Assembly (NCBI RefSeq): GCF_006538365.1
Contig: NZ_BJKN01000002.1
Coordinates: 756,401 to 820,400, forward strand
From: Moorella sp. E308F
Lineage (GTDB): Bacteria; Bacillota; DSM-521; Neomoorellales; Neomoorellaceae
DNA: 64,000 nt
Direction of reading: 5' to 3'
The notes under the pieces were generated by a model. The model was not told the DNA's origin. It did not search any database and worked only from the letters and a program-made list of their open reading frames with translations. Position numbers and translations under genes: made by a program. Position 1 is the stretch's first letter; every line of letters starts with the position of its first letter. Below, one piece after another: positions 54,290-63,482 of this stretch.

Positions 54290-54541
54290 TCAGCCCGCCC
54301 GGGCGGTGCTTATATTAGAACCCGGCCCGGTTAGCATAATGCGGCCAAGAGGAAGCCCATCGGCTTCCAAGCGCGATAAATCTATCAAGGCGCTAGCACG
54401 GTCAATATCTATGCCTACCAGGTTCCCTTCGGCGTCAAAATCCAGCACTACGCCAGGCGCTACTTCTAACGAGTCGGCGCTTTCTTTTTCCGAAAGGTCT
54501 ATATACAGGGTGTCAGTATCCGCGTAGTAATGAAATTTCAT
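54290..54541 (-). CDS. DUF2283 protein (antitoxin-like)
   Basis: 83 aa starting MKFHYYADTDTLYIDLSEKE, with VLDFDAEGNLVGIDIDRASA, the DUF2283 pattern. ATG 54541 follows the upstream DUF4258-like gene by 4 bp. DUF2283 genes commonly pair with RelE-like or DUF4258 genes, and a toxin-antitoxin role is inferred. Confidence 0.85.
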   Translation of the reverse strand: MKFHYYADTDTLYIDLSEKESADSLEVAPGVVLDFDAEGNLVGIDIDRASALIDLSRLEADGLPLGRIMLTGPGSNISTARAG

Positions 54542-54545
54542 GTTT

Positions 54546-54794
54546 TCACTCCTCTTTGGTGGTTGCAATTTTAAAATTGCGATCAGGAAAGGCATTATGA
54601 ATCGTTCGGCCATCTTCCAGGGTTACCACTCGCAAGTATTTCCCCAAGTCCGGGACATATATCCAGTGACGTATTCGCCCATCTGGCTGCATTTCATGAA
54701 ACTCGGGTTTACGTATGGCCTGCTCGCACCATTCCATCTTAAGGTAGGGGCGCTTTCGCAAAACCTGCTCTTCAAAATAGCGCGTGGTTTTCAT
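54546..54794 (-). CDS. DUF4258/RelE-like protein (toxin-like)
   Basis: 82 aa, basic. MKTTRYFEEQVLRKRPYLKM, then WIYVPDLGKYLRVVTLEDGR and the end of a small beta sheet. It lies 4 bp upstream of the DUF2283 gene. Toxin identity is inferred from pairing. Confidence 0.65.
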   Translation of the reverse strand: MKTTRYFEEQVLRKRPYLKMEWCEQAIRKPEFHEMQPDGRIRHWIYVPDLGKYLRVVTLEDGRTIHNAFPDRNFKIATTKEE

Positions 54795-55016
54795 TTCCTG
54801 TTAACCAGCCCCCTCCTGGTAAATATTATACCCTAACTCAAGGTTTCGCGCTATAATTATATGGGTTCTCTTCTTTTTGGGCTTTATCGACCTTAGTGGA
54901 TGTTTATAATCCTCCCGCAGGCCTCCAGAACTCCCTCCCGCATTGCTGGAACCAGTTTTTGTCTTTTACCTTCTACCTTTTTTAGGGTAGGTTTTGGATA
55001 ACAAAAGTTAAAGTCA

Positions 55017-55252
55017 GGCGGGCCCGACGGCGAGCTCGCTGCATCTCTACGCTACCTCACCCAGCGCTACACCATGCCTATCCCCCAGGCCAAGGCAGTT
55101 CTTACAGACATCGGTACGGAAGAGCTGGCCCACATGGAGATTGTGGCTACCCTGGTCTATAACCTGATCAAAGACGCTCCCCTGGAAGAAATAAAAAGGG
55201 CCGGCCTGGACGGCTACTATGCCGACCACGACCGCGCCCTCTATTTTGTCAA
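55017..55252 (+). pseudogene. cotJC: cotJC fragment 4, without IS66
   Basis: Begins like the copy at 37972 (same preceding TTGGATAACAAAA), runs straight through the site where IS66 sits in that copy, and ends after TTTGTCAA. Both ends are truncated. Confidence 0.9.
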
Positions 55253-55286
55253 TGGTCGGGAGCCAGACCCGGTGTCGAAATAAAAT

Positions 55287-55310
55287 ACCCGGCTGGTTTC
55301 CCTGCCGGGT
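55287..55310 (-). terminator. terminator after HEPN locus 3
   Basis: Stem ACCCGGC/GCCGGGT, then ATTTTATTT on the minus strand. Confidence 0.65.
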
Positions 55311-55350
55311 GCTTTGGTGCAATTCATTTGACTTTCTACAGCTGGATAGA

Positions 55351-55756
55351 TCAGCCAGGACTGCGGATCTCTTTAACCACAAGAGTTTCAATCTGATCGA
55401 CAAGAGATTTTACTTCATCAAACCAGGGAGCAACAATATCGGCTTCATATTTAACCAGGTCGGCATAATCCGCTTTCTGGCGGGCATCGAACAGCCTGTT
55501 ATATAATGTTCCGGCCGAAGGGTTAACCAAACCAGCTTTAACGATCTTCTGGTGGAAAAAGCGAACGGATACCTGAATTTTGGCTGACGAGTAACCCTTG
55601 GCAAGGAGAATGGCAGAAACGGCGTAGAAACAGGCATAATATAACCGGTTAGGAAGTACGTATATGGCCTTCTGAAAAAAGCAATTCCGCCTCAGTTATA
55701 GCTTCTTTAGAGCGGTCCATCCTGTATAGGATTAACTGCTTAATTTCTTCTTTCAC
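55351..55756 (-). pseudogene. HEPN domain gene (locus 3), frameshifted
   Basis: GTG 55756 reads VKEEIKQLILYRMDRSKEAI and stops at a TAA near 55650. The HEPN frame then resumes as NRLYYACFYAVSAILLAKGY to the stop at 55351. One extra base or two missing bases at about 55648-55655 break it. Overlaps the MNT stop. Confidence 0.82.
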
Positions 55757-56148
55757 AGAACTATCCCCTCACGTCTTACATTCTGGGTGAAAGGCATGGC
55801 CTGGTATAGAGGGGAATTCCACTCCTGTTCGCTAAAAACCGCTATAGGTAAAGCTGCTCCTGTCTCTAACTCCAGCGGATAAAGTTTCTCGCGGATCGCA
55901 TCTTCCAGGTGCCAATTAGCAGGTCCTTTCGTAAGGATTAGTACATCATAGTCCGAATCTGGTTCGGCATCACCACGAGCCCTGGAGCCATATAGTATTA
56001 CTGTCGCACCGGGAACAACTTCGCGAATAAGATCACGGCAGCGTTCTAATAAGCGTTGTTCCTCATCGCCTGGGTAGTGGCGAATGACTCGGTAGCTTGT
56101 CGAGCTGCTCTTGTCCTCAACGGCCACGTTAATAATCACCCCTGCCAC
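55753..56148 (-). CDS. MNT-type nucleotidyltransferase (locus 3 antitoxin)
   Basis: 131 aa with VILYGSRARGDAEPDSDYDV. Its stop overlaps the broken HEPN start. The first ~20 residues may be untranslated. Confidence 0.85.
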   Translation of the reverse strand: MAGVIINVAVEDKSSSTSYRVIRHYPGDEEQRLLERCRDLIREVVPGATVILYGSRARGDAEPDSDYDVLILTKGPANWHLEDAIREKLYPLELETGAALPIAVFSEQEWNSPLYQAMPFTQNVRREGIVL

Positions 56149-56624
56149 TATTATACACTATGACCACAACTACATACCAGTATTTTCAAACTTAAAGTTA
56201 TGTCGTAATTACCGTAAGGGTTGACCCCCTGCCTGCTATATCGCAATGCCCGCGCTTTTTACCCCAGGAATGCCGGCAGGCAACGCACACTTTGTCCTCC
56301 GGCGCTTGAAATCTCTTTGTAGTACCCCGGGTCCAGTTTTTGTGTCCATGTCCTGCCACCTCTATCTGCTTCCATCAGGTAATAATTCGGACTAATCTGT
56401 ATAATCCCCGGTACTTCTCATGCTTCTTGCTGGAACCTGGTGGCCTGGGTAGCTTCCCCTTCCCTTTCCTGCGGTTTTTATAAACAACTCTTGTATTTTG
56501 CCTTTGGCATCCGCTCCCGAGACCGCCGGGCTTTCCGGGCGATCTGGCTTACAGCCGGTAATTACCGGCTTATTTTCCTCTTCCCCGGCATTAACAGGAA
56601 TAGCCTCTTGAGCCGTAGCTCCGA
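56149..56624. other. degenerate stretch
   Basis: No intact gene. Minus strand near 56300-56370 reads GRTWTQKLDPGYYKEISSAG in one frame, possibly the tail of a lost protein. Nothing else recognised. Confidence 0.3.
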
Positions 56625-57221
56625 AACGGGAAAGGTCTATACCCAAACCTTTATAAACTGCTGTTCCTGGCGGTAAAGGGGCAGGCCTGCCCCGTATTTC
56701 TGGGTCATAATGTAGGCCAGAGGGGGGGAGATACGGGGCTGCCGGGAAGTACGGGAGCAGGCATGGGTGCCGTGACAACCGGGGTGGTTATCTCTTCCCG
56801 CTCGCAGCGGCGACAGAAATAGACGTAGCGCATATGCTTAACCACTTTCACCTGGGCCGGGATGACCTTAAGTTCCTGCCGCACCTCGGTGCTCATCTCA
56901 TGCAGGGGACCGCCGTGAGCTTTGGCAGACCCGCTCTTCTTCCGGCAGGCGGTGCTCTACTACTTCTACCAGCAGATCTTCCAGGTTCATCTCCCGGCGG
57001 CTGTGTTTTTTGCGGCGCTGGTAGGTGATGGTTTCCAAATCCGGCTCAGGCGCCTCCGGCCTGGCTCCCGCTTCCGCCTCATTAAAAAGTAAGCTGGAAA
57101 CACCGAATTGCCGCTTCTTGCTTAAACGGAACTGCTCCATAAACCAGTTTAATTTAGCGGTCAGTTCGGCGTTTTGTTGTTCCAGCTGGACACATCGCTC
57201 TCGCAGCTCTTCTATAGTCAT
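56625..57221 (-). pseudogene. IS66 TnpC remnant
   Basis: About the first 210 residues of an IS66 transposase, opposite in orientation to the intact element and carrying an internal deletion and at least two frameshifts (for example after EEERVC and at PPLWPTL). No tnpA or tnpB. Confidence 0.88.
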
Positions 57222-57231
57222 GGTGGCGATG

Positions 57232-57459
57232 CATCGCTGTTTGGCCCTGCTTATCCTTTAGCCCAAGAGCCGAAAACAATAATCTTTTCTGGAAACCTGG
57301 GCGCCTACCTTCCTACCTTGACATTACTCATCTTCTTCAAATCCATAGTCCTTAAATTTCAACGTACGACAGTTTTCCGTAACTGTTCTAATTACAATTT
57401 GAGGATAACCCCCGCCACCCCTTCTCGGGCGCTTTTAGTTATCCGGAACTAGGAGCACT
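57232..57459 (+). repeat. mosaic of three segments from 41.6-42.85 kb
   Basis: 57232-57292 matches 41625-41685 (MNT locus 2), 57294-57400 matches 41919-42025, and 57401-57459 matches 42785-42843 (GH18). Order and orientation are kept; 233 and 759 nt are missing between them. Confidence 0.93.
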
Positions 57460-57464
57460 AACGT

Positions 57465-58226
57465 TCAAATGGGCTTTTTCGTACCACAGACCGGACACCC
57501 CTGTAAACCCAGGGGTAACTCCAGCCCACATTCTTCCATCAGTTCTGCATCACAAAGAATTTTTTCTGTAGGACCGTCAGTTATTACCCTGCCGTCCTTC
57601 AAAACAATTGTTCTCTCGCAAAGCTCAAATACCATGTCCAAATCATGGGTCGCAATTATCTTCGTATGGGTAAAGCTTTGAAGAAGTCTTATTAAACGGC
57701 GTCTTGATTTCGGATCAAGGGATGACGTTGGTTCATCCATAACGAGAATATCAGGATTCATAGCCAAAACCGTCGCAATAGCTGCTGCGCGCTTTTCACC
57801 ACCTGAAAGCTTGTACGGCGGTCTATCCTTCAAATGTAGAATTCCAACAGTATCGAGTGAGCTAATTACTCTCTTTTCAACCTCTTCCTCAGGTAATTTA
57901 TAGTTGCGCGGCCCAAAGGCTACATCATCATAAACGGTGGTCATAAATAACTGGTCATCTGGGTCTTGAAAAACCATCCCCACCCTTTGCCGAATCAACG
58001 GCAATGTTTTCTTGGTTACCGGCACATCACCTATCATGATTTCTCCTTCATCTGGAAACAATACCCCGACAAGGTGCATCAACAATGTCGACTTGCCTGC
58101 ACCATTCGCGCCTACAATTCCAACGGATTCTCCGTGAGTAATCTTAAAAGCAACTCCGTTCAACGCCTGGCGTCCATCAGGGTACTTATACTTTAAATTA
58201 TCTGCTTGTATAATATGATGGCTCAT
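57465..58226 (-). CDS. nikO: ECF nickel/cobalt transporter ATPase (CbiO/NikO)
   Basis: A 253-aa ABC ATPase: Walker A GANGAGKSTL, signature LSGGEKRAAAIA, Walker B ILVMDEPTSSLD. Immediately follows NikQ (stop/start 1 bp apart). Cobalt versus nickel is not separable here, but nearby larC and cooC favour nickel. Confidence 0.9.
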   Translation of the reverse strand: MSHHIIQADNLKYKYPDGRQALNGVAFKITHGESVGIVGANGAGKSTLLMHLVGVLFPDEGEIMIGDVPVTKKTLPLIRQRVGMVFQDPDDQLFMTTVYDDVAFGPRNYKLPEEEVEKRVISSLDTVGILHLKDRPPYKLSGGEKRAAAIATVLAMNPDILVMDEPTSSLDPKSRRRLIRLLQSFTHTKIIATHDLDMVFELCERTIVLKDGRVITDGPTEKILCDAELMEECGLELPLGLQGCPVCGTKKPI

Positions 58227-59042
58227 TTATCTCCTTACTCCCATCATTACCCAACCTATCATCTCAGGAATGTTGAAGTAGCGTATTATTACAAAAGATA
58301 AACTCCATCCGGCGAAGTACAGGATGTCGCCAATACCAATTCCTTTTTCTCTCCCGATATGATATTCTCCTGTAAATCCCCGGCAGCACATTGAACGGTA
58401 AACACGTTGGGCCCTTTCTATCGACCTGATAAGTAAGTGTCCCGTTAACGAACCCCAATCTCTAAATTTGATGCCTTTTTCACCCGCAGAGCGCAATGAA
58501 TAGGCACGTACCATACGGCCAGCTTCCTCAACCAGCACCGCGATATACCTGTATGTTAGCAGAAGTTGGATAATAAATACCCCGGGTATCCTTATGGTTC
58601 TTAGCGCTGAGGCGATTCTCGTCATTCCAGTGGTGGCTATGAGAATGAGTGCTGCCAGTATTGTTAAAAAACCTTTAATTAAGATTGCAAAAAAAGAAAC
58701 CCAGCCTCCCGAAATAGTAATCCATGGCAACACTAGCATCGGGCTTTTATCGTATATGGGGTTAAATAATCCGATGCCGATTATCAAAGGTAAAGCCAAG
58801 AGTACCCTTTTGAAAACCGGGACCATAGGAATATCTGCCAGTGTCATGATAATAACAGGGTAAAATATAAGTGGCAACATACCACTTAACTCGTAATTAC
58901 TAAAGGATACAGTTACTAGCAAATATGCGCCCGTTGTTAACACTTTCATAAGCGGGTGCACATCATGTATAATAGACTTCTTGTCTGCAAATTCATCAAG
59001 TATTCTTATGTTATATAATGAGTCCGCCGGATTGGACATCAC
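58227..59042 (-). CDS. nikQ: ECF nickel/cobalt transporter T component (CbiQ/NikQ)
   Basis: A 271-aa membrane protein with about five helices and the coupling region RSIERAQRVYRSMCCRGFTG, the A-R-G-like coupling motif of T components. In order nikM-nikQ-nikO. Confidence 0.9.
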   Translation of the reverse strand: MMSNPADSLYNIRILDEFADKKSIIHDVHPLMKVLTTGAYLLVTVSFSNYELSGMLPLIFYPVIIMTLADIPMVPVFKRVLLALPLIIGIGLFNPIYDKSPMLVLPWITISGGWVSFFAILIKGFLTILAALILIATTGMTRIASALRTIRIPGVFIIQLLLTYRYIAVLVEEAGRMVRAYSLRSAGEKGIKFRDWGSLTGHLLIRSIERAQRVYRSMCCRGFTGEYHIGREKGIGIGDILYFAGWSLSFVIIRYFNIPEMIGWVMMGVRR

Positions 59043-59081
59043 CTATCATCCCATTTATATAATTATATTTATATAAGTTTT

Positions 59082-59102
59082 GGCGGGGGTTAAAGCCCCG
59101 CC
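59082..59102. terminator. hairpin between nikM and nikQ
   Basis: Stem GGCGGGG/CCCCGCC with a short loop. No good T-run on the minus strand, so it may be a processing or stability element rather than a full terminator. Confidence 0.5.
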
Positions 59103-59116
59103 TTGTTGCTTTTACT

Positions 59117-60184
59117 CTAAACTGCGCTTGCTTTTTCCCTCTTTTTAATTGATCTTATAATAAGACCTGTTATTGCAGCTAAAAGCAAAGTCATTGCGCC
59201 GCCAACCAGTCCCGATACACTGGTCCCGGTATTCACCGCCGGCCATGCCTCTTCGGTCTCTGGAGCATCAGTACTTACTTTCTGTTCATGAGCATCAGTA
59301 CTTACTTTCTTAAAGCTGTAGTCAGGCAAAAACGCGATTTTCTCCTGAATAGAAGCCAGCGTTTGATGAATACCGTCCGGAGCCTCGAGTTCCTCTTTAC
59401 CTGAAGTATTAAGCATAGACCATTCCAATCCATCGGGATATGTAGATGCAAACCATGAGAAGACACCACCAGTTATAATTGCAACAATGGCAAGGCCGGC
59501 AAGGACCTTCTTGATGGGAATACCGCCCAGCTTCTCACCCAATGCCGCCTTCTCAATTATTTCAGGGCGGGCTTTCCAAATGAAGGCGACAACAGCAGCA
59601 GTTACGAGGCCTTCTACCAATCCGATAGCAAGGTGAATGGGCTGCATCAACAAAACAAACGTGCTGAAGGGCAACTCTGTTATACCCGAAAACAGGGTTT
59701 CTAGAACTACACTGAACGCTCCCAGCTGCAAGCCTACTATTGCAGCCAGTAGTGACCCGGCAAATATGCGTCCAGTTGAGTACCCTTTGCGAATAATCAA
59801 TTTATAAATCAGGGGATATGCAATAAAGCATGTATAAAAACCAAGATTAAAAATGTTGCTTCCCAATGCTAGCAGGCCACCGTCGGCAAAAAAAAGTGCT
59901 TGGATAACTAAAACAGATGCCATGGTTAGAAAACCAGCATAAGGACCCAGCAATATAGCCAGTAGCATGCCTCCTCCTAAATGGCCGCTGGATCCGGTAC
60001 CCGGAATTGTAAAGTTTATCATTTGGGCCGCAAATACAAATGCACCTACTACCCCCATTAAAGGTATTTTTTGCTCATCTAATTCATTTTGAACCTTTTT
60101 AATTGAATAAGCTGCGACTCCTGCCGTCACTGCCCACATGGTTCCACCTACAGCCGGTGAAAGCAGGGCATCTGCCATATGCAT
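59117..60184 (-). CDS. nikM: ECF nickel/cobalt transporter S component (CbiM/NikM with PDGLEW-type domain)
   Basis: About 355 aa. ATG 60184 gives MHMADALLSPAVGG, the metal-chelating N terminus of CbiM/NikM (His2 conserved); AAGGAGG lies 8 nt upstream. A PDGLEWS segment at the middle marks fusion with a CbiN/NikN-like domain, followed by a linker with two copies of KVSTDA and a last membrane helix. Confidence 0.92.
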   Translation of the reverse strand: MHMADALLSPAVGGTMWAVTAGVAAYSIKKVQNELDEQKIPLMGVVGAFVFAAQMINFTIPGTGSSGHLGGGMLLAILLGPYAGFLTMASVLVIQALFFADGGLLALGSNIFNLGFYTCFIAYPLIYKLIIRKGYSTGRIFAGSLLAAIVGLQLGAFSVVLETLFSGITELPFSTFVLLMQPIHLAIGLVEGLVTAAVVAFIWKARPEIIEKAALGEKLGGIPIKKVLAGLAIVAIITGGVFSWFASTYPDGLEWSMLNTSGKEELEAPDGIHQTLASIQEKIAFLPDYSFKKVSTDAHEQKVSTDAPETEEAWPAVNTGTSVSGLVGGAMTLLLAAITGLIIRSIKKREKASAV

Positions 60185-60288
60185 ACGTTTTTCCTCCTTC
60201 AATTATTTAAGTCTCCGGTTGCGCAGGCCTAGTCTACCTCCATAACCACCCCTCTGAGGTCAACCAACTTGTGTTAAAAATAAAATAA

Positions 60289-60331
60289 ACCATGGAAGAT
60301 GTCCGGTTTATACCGTAACGACCTCCATGGT
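60289..60331 (-). terminator. terminator in the nikM leader
   Basis: Minus strand ACCATGGA (60331-60324) pairs with TCCATGGT (60296-60289), followed by TTATTTTATTTTT. The left arm overlaps the hairpin at 60319-60333. Confidence 0.7.
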
Positions 60332-60357
60332 CGAGATTTAGCAACCTCCTTGGTTGC
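60319..60357 (-). promoter_or_regulatory. twin ANGGA-loop hairpins in the nikM leader
   Basis: GCAACC-AAGGA-GGTTGC (60357-60341) and CGACC-ATGGA-GGTCG (60333-60319), 7 nt apart on the minus strand. The second excludes the terminator at 60289-60331. ANGGA in a hairpin loop is the CsrA recognition form. Confidence 0.6.
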
Positions 60358-60371
60358 CTATTTCTTTAATA

Positions 60372-60400
60372 ATTATATAACAAACCAAAATAACATTCAA
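60372..60400 (-). promoter_or_regulatory. sigma-A promoter of nikM
   Basis: Minus strand TTGAAT (60400-60395), 17-bp spacer, TATAAT (60377-60372). It lies just beyond the end of the ABC ATPase gene. Confidence 0.75.
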
Positions 60401-60415
60401 GATTTCGCGGGCTTT

Positions 60416-61168
60416 TTACAAGGGCACGACCACGGGGATGTCTGCCAGTCTTTCCACCGCTACCCGAACTCCGTAGACGCCGGCGATATTTTCCGGAGTC
60501 ATGATTTCCATCCCCCCGCAGGCAAAAACGGTTCTGTTCTTCAGGAGCAAAAATTTATCTGCAAATCGCAAAGCAAGGTTAAGGTCGTGCATTACCACCA
60601 CCGCTGCAATGTTATGTTCCCTGACTGCACTTTTTACCGTTTGCAAAACCTCGAATTGATTTTTCAGATCCAGGTTGCTGGTGGGCTCGTCCAGTAAAAG
60701 CACCCGGGGTTCCTGGGCCAGAGCCCTGGCGATGACCACCTTTTGCAGTTCTCCCCCGCTCAATTCATCCAGGTAACGCAGGGAAAACTCCTCCAGGCCA
60801 AGAATACCCAACACATTCCGGACGATTTCCAGGTCTCTTGCGGTTGTGCCCCACTTGATGTGGGGTTTCCTGCCCAAAAGCACGGCGTCGAAGACCGTAA
60901 ACCGGGCGCTTTCGTATCTTTGCGCCACGTACCCCAGGCGGCGGGCAACTTCCCGGGGACTGAGGGCAAACAGGTCTTTTTTTTCAATGAGAATTGTCCC
61001 TGTTTGCGGCTTTAAAATCCTGTTCAGGCACTTGAGCAGGGTGGACTTCCCGGCGCCGTTGTTGCCCAGGATAGCAAAAAATTCCCCCCTGTTGACTTCA
61101 AATTTGATATCCCTTAACACGGGCCGGCTGCTGTAACTGAATTCCACCCCGTCTACCGACAAGATCAT
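60416..61168 (-). CDS. FecE-type ABC transporter ATPase
   Basis: A 250-aa ATPase: GNNGAGKSTLLK, LSGGELQKVVIA, VLLLDEPTSNLD. Pairs with a FecCD permease whose gene overlaps by 4 bp. Substrate could be siderophore, corrinoid or metal. Confidence 0.9.
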   Translation of the reverse strand: MILSVDGVEFSYSSRPVLRDIKFEVNRGEFFAILGNNGAGKSTLLKCLNRILKPQTGTILIEKKDLFALSPREVARRLGYVAQRYESARFTVFDAVLLGRKPHIKWGTTARDLEIVRNVLGILGLEEFSLRYLDELSGGELQKVVIARALAQEPRVLLLDEPTSNLDLKNQFEVLQTVKSAVREHNIAAVVVMHDLNLALRFADKFLLLKNRTVFACGGMEIMTPENIAGVYGVRVAVERLADIPVVVPL

Positions 61169-62238
61169 CTTTTGCCATACCCCCTGGAGAGAAGGTAAAG
61201 GAACAGGGGGGCACCCATAAAAGAGGTAATCGCCCCCACCGGTAATACAACCGGGGAAACAACGGTCCTGGCCAGGGTATCGGAAGCAAGCAGCAAAAGC
61301 CCTCCCATTACGCTGGCAGCAGGGATCAGGAAACGGTGGTCGCCGCCCAGCACCCTTCTCATCATGTGCGGGGCGACCAGGCCGATAAAGCCGATAATGC
61401 CCAGAAAGGAAACAGTTACCGCCGTGACCAGGGAGGCCGCGAACATCCCGGTCAACCTGATCCTCTCTACATCAACACCCAGCCCTTTGGCCGTCTCCTC
61501 CCCGCCGTCCAAAGCGTTGTAATTCCACCGGTTGGCCATAAAGTAAAGCAGCGCGACAAAGGTTAGCGCGGCCATAATTTCCAGATCCCGCCAGGAAGCC
61601 CGGCCGATGTCGCCGAAGGTCCAAAAAACAATCGAAGCCACCTGCACGTCGCTGGCAAAAAACTGCAGGATAATGGTGGCAGCTGAAAAAAGGGACCCCA
61701 GGGCCACCCCCGCCAGGACCATTGCTTCGGGAGTGACCCCCCTGACCTGGGCCAGGAAGAGAACTACCAGGGTCGTCGCCATCGCCCCTACAAAGGCGGA
61801 AATGGTGACCAGATAGGGGTTGTTGATGATGACTGCATCGACGCTGGTGCTGTGGATGCTCCCCGCCCCCAGAGCAATGATGGCCACGGCGGCGCCAAAG
61901 GCCGCACCCTGCGAAACGCCCAGGGTGAAAGGGGACGCCAGAGGGTTTCTCAAGAGATTTTGCATCACGCAACCCGCCACGGAAAGACCGACCCCGGCAG
62001 TAACCGCCGCCAGCACCCGGGGCAGCCGGATATTCCAAATAATGATATTTAAACGTCCCTCCGCTTTGCCCAGCAGCGTCAGCATTACCTGGGCCGGCGA
62101 AAGCTCCGCCGACCCGGCGTTGATGGCGTAGACACCTAGCAGGACGGTCAAAAGGAAAAGCAGGCAAATAATAAAAACTTTTCTTTGGGTATACTTGAGG
62201 TAACTTTCCGGGATGTTTTCCATAGCTACCTGCCGCAT
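61165..62238 (-). CDS. FecCD-family ABC permease
   Basis: 357 aa with about ten membrane segments and the family block FLGIIGFIGLVAPHMMRRVL. It joins the downstream ATPase and the upstream binding protein in one operon. Confidence 0.92.
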   Translation of the reverse strand: MRQVAMENIPESYLKYTQRKVFIICLLFLLTVLLGVYAINAGSAELSPAQVMLTLLGKAEGRLNIIIWNIRLPRVLAAVTAGVGLSVAGCVMQNLLRNPLASPFTLGVSQGAAFGAAVAIIALGAGSIHSTSVDAVIINNPYLVTISAFVGAMATTLVVLFLAQVRGVTPEAMVLAGVALGSLFSAATIILQFFASDVQVASIVFWTFGDIGRASWRDLEIMAALTFVALLYFMANRWNYNALDGGEETAKGLGVDVERIRLTGMFAASLVTAVTVSFLGIIGFIGLVAPHMMRRVLGGDHRFLIPAASVMGGLLLLASDTLARTVVSPVVLPVGAITSFMGAPLFLYLLSRGYGKR

Positions 62239-62259
62239 ATTTTTCTTTCCCCTCGAGTA

Positions 62260-63381
62260 TTACGGATTAGCAAGATCAAGCTTCTTGAATCCACCGTAAT
62301 CTTTCGCCATCTGTTCATATAAAGGTTTGCCCAAAAGGAACTGGTAAATCTCGTCGGCCTTTTGGGCCGGGTCGATATCTTTAAATTGTTCGGGGTAAAT
62401 CACTTTCCCGGCGTAGTAGGCGTCGGCAATGGCAGTGCCTATGTTTGTGGTGTAGTAATTATAAGGAATCTGGCCGTAAACCTGACCTGTTTTGACCGCC
62501 TTCAGGGACTGGTAAAACTGCGGGTTTTTCTTGTAGTCTTCCCGCACCAGAGAGAAGCCCCCTTCATCGATAAAAATGATATCAGGGTCCCAGCTCAGGA
62601 GCTTTTCCTTGTCGATCATAACACTCCCCGTTTTACCCGTTTCGTCAACCACATTCCGGGCGTTAACAGCCGCAAAGGGCGGATATTTGGCCTGGGTGCT
62701 CTCGATGCCGTGTACTCCCTTCATGCCCAGAGCGCCTACATAAACTTTGGGTTTTTTGTCTTCAGGGATGTCCTTCGTCCTCGCATGCAAATCCTGCTGA
62801 CATTTTTGCAGGTAATCAACTACTTCCCGGGCCCTTTCTTCACTACCGGTAATTTTCCCAATCAGCTTAAGGGACTTATAAACGTCCTCGTCAAAGGTGG
62901 CCAGCCTGCCGTAGCTCAACACCACCACCGGGATGTTCGTTTTGGCCTGCAGTTCATCCGCCCGAGACCTGTCTACCAGGTAGGCAACAAAAATTACGTC
63001 CGGCTTGACGCTGACCAGCTTTTCCGCGTCCGGGGTGGAATTGGGCCCTCCCTGGCCAATGGTGGGCAAATCCTTTAATTCGGGATGGGCTAAAATGTAC
63101 GGCCGGCCGGTGGGCTGCTGCTTTTCCAGGTTCTCCACGCCCACCACCTTATCCGCGCCGTTCACATAACAAACCAGCCGCAGGGCACCGGGGCCGATGG
63201 CCACCACCTTCTTTACCGGTACGGGAACTTCCACCTGCCGGCCGGCCAGGTCGGTGACAACGGTTTTCTGCGGCGTCGCCGTATCCTGCCCGGGTGCTTT
63301 AGCCCCGCACCCACCCAGGATAATGATGGTAATCAGCAGGGCAATGAGCATAGCCACTGCCTTCAATGCCTTTGTCCGCAT
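62260..63381 (-). CDS. periplasmic metal/corrinoid-type binding lipoprotein (FecB/BtuF-like)
   Basis: 373 aa. Lipoprotein signal with LGGC (C25), then the helical-backbone binding fold: [20 protein letters not shown] and [18 protein letters not shown]. First gene of the FecBCD-type set. Ligand unclear. Confidence 0.9.
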   Translation of the reverse strand: MRTKALKAVAMLIALLITIIILGGCGAKAPGQDTATPQKTVVTDLAGRQVEVPVPVKKVVAIGPGALRLVCYVNGADKVVGVENLEKQQPTGRPYILAHPELKDLPTIGQGGPNSTPDAEKLVSVKPDVIFVAYLVDRSRADELQAKTNIPVVVLSYGRLATFDEDVYKSLKLIGKITGSEERAREVVDYLQKCQQDLHARTKDIPEDKKPKVYVGALGMKGVHGIESTQAKYPPFAAVNARNVVDETGKTGSVMIDKEKLLSWDPDIIFIDEGGFSLVREDYKKNPQFYQSLKAVKTGQVYGQIPYNYYTTNIGTAIADAYYAGKVIYPEQFKDIDPAQKADEIYQFLLGKPLYEQMAKDYGGFKKLDLANP

Positions 63382-63482
63382 TTATTTCTCCTCCCTTTTT
63401 TGGATTTACTGTATAAAAACTCGTTTCTCCGTAACCTCTTCCGCTGCAAGGCATCCCCTTTTCACCACACCTGTTGTGATGG

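Noticed and set aside
61472..62167. Long open frame on the minus strand within the FecCD permease (231 codons)
   Set aside because: Low-complexity Gly/Arg/His-rich translation in a shifted frame of a clear permease gene.
62362..63078. Long plus-strand open frame antisense to the binding lipoprotein
   Set aside because: No ribosome site or domain; mirrors a well supported gene on the other strand.
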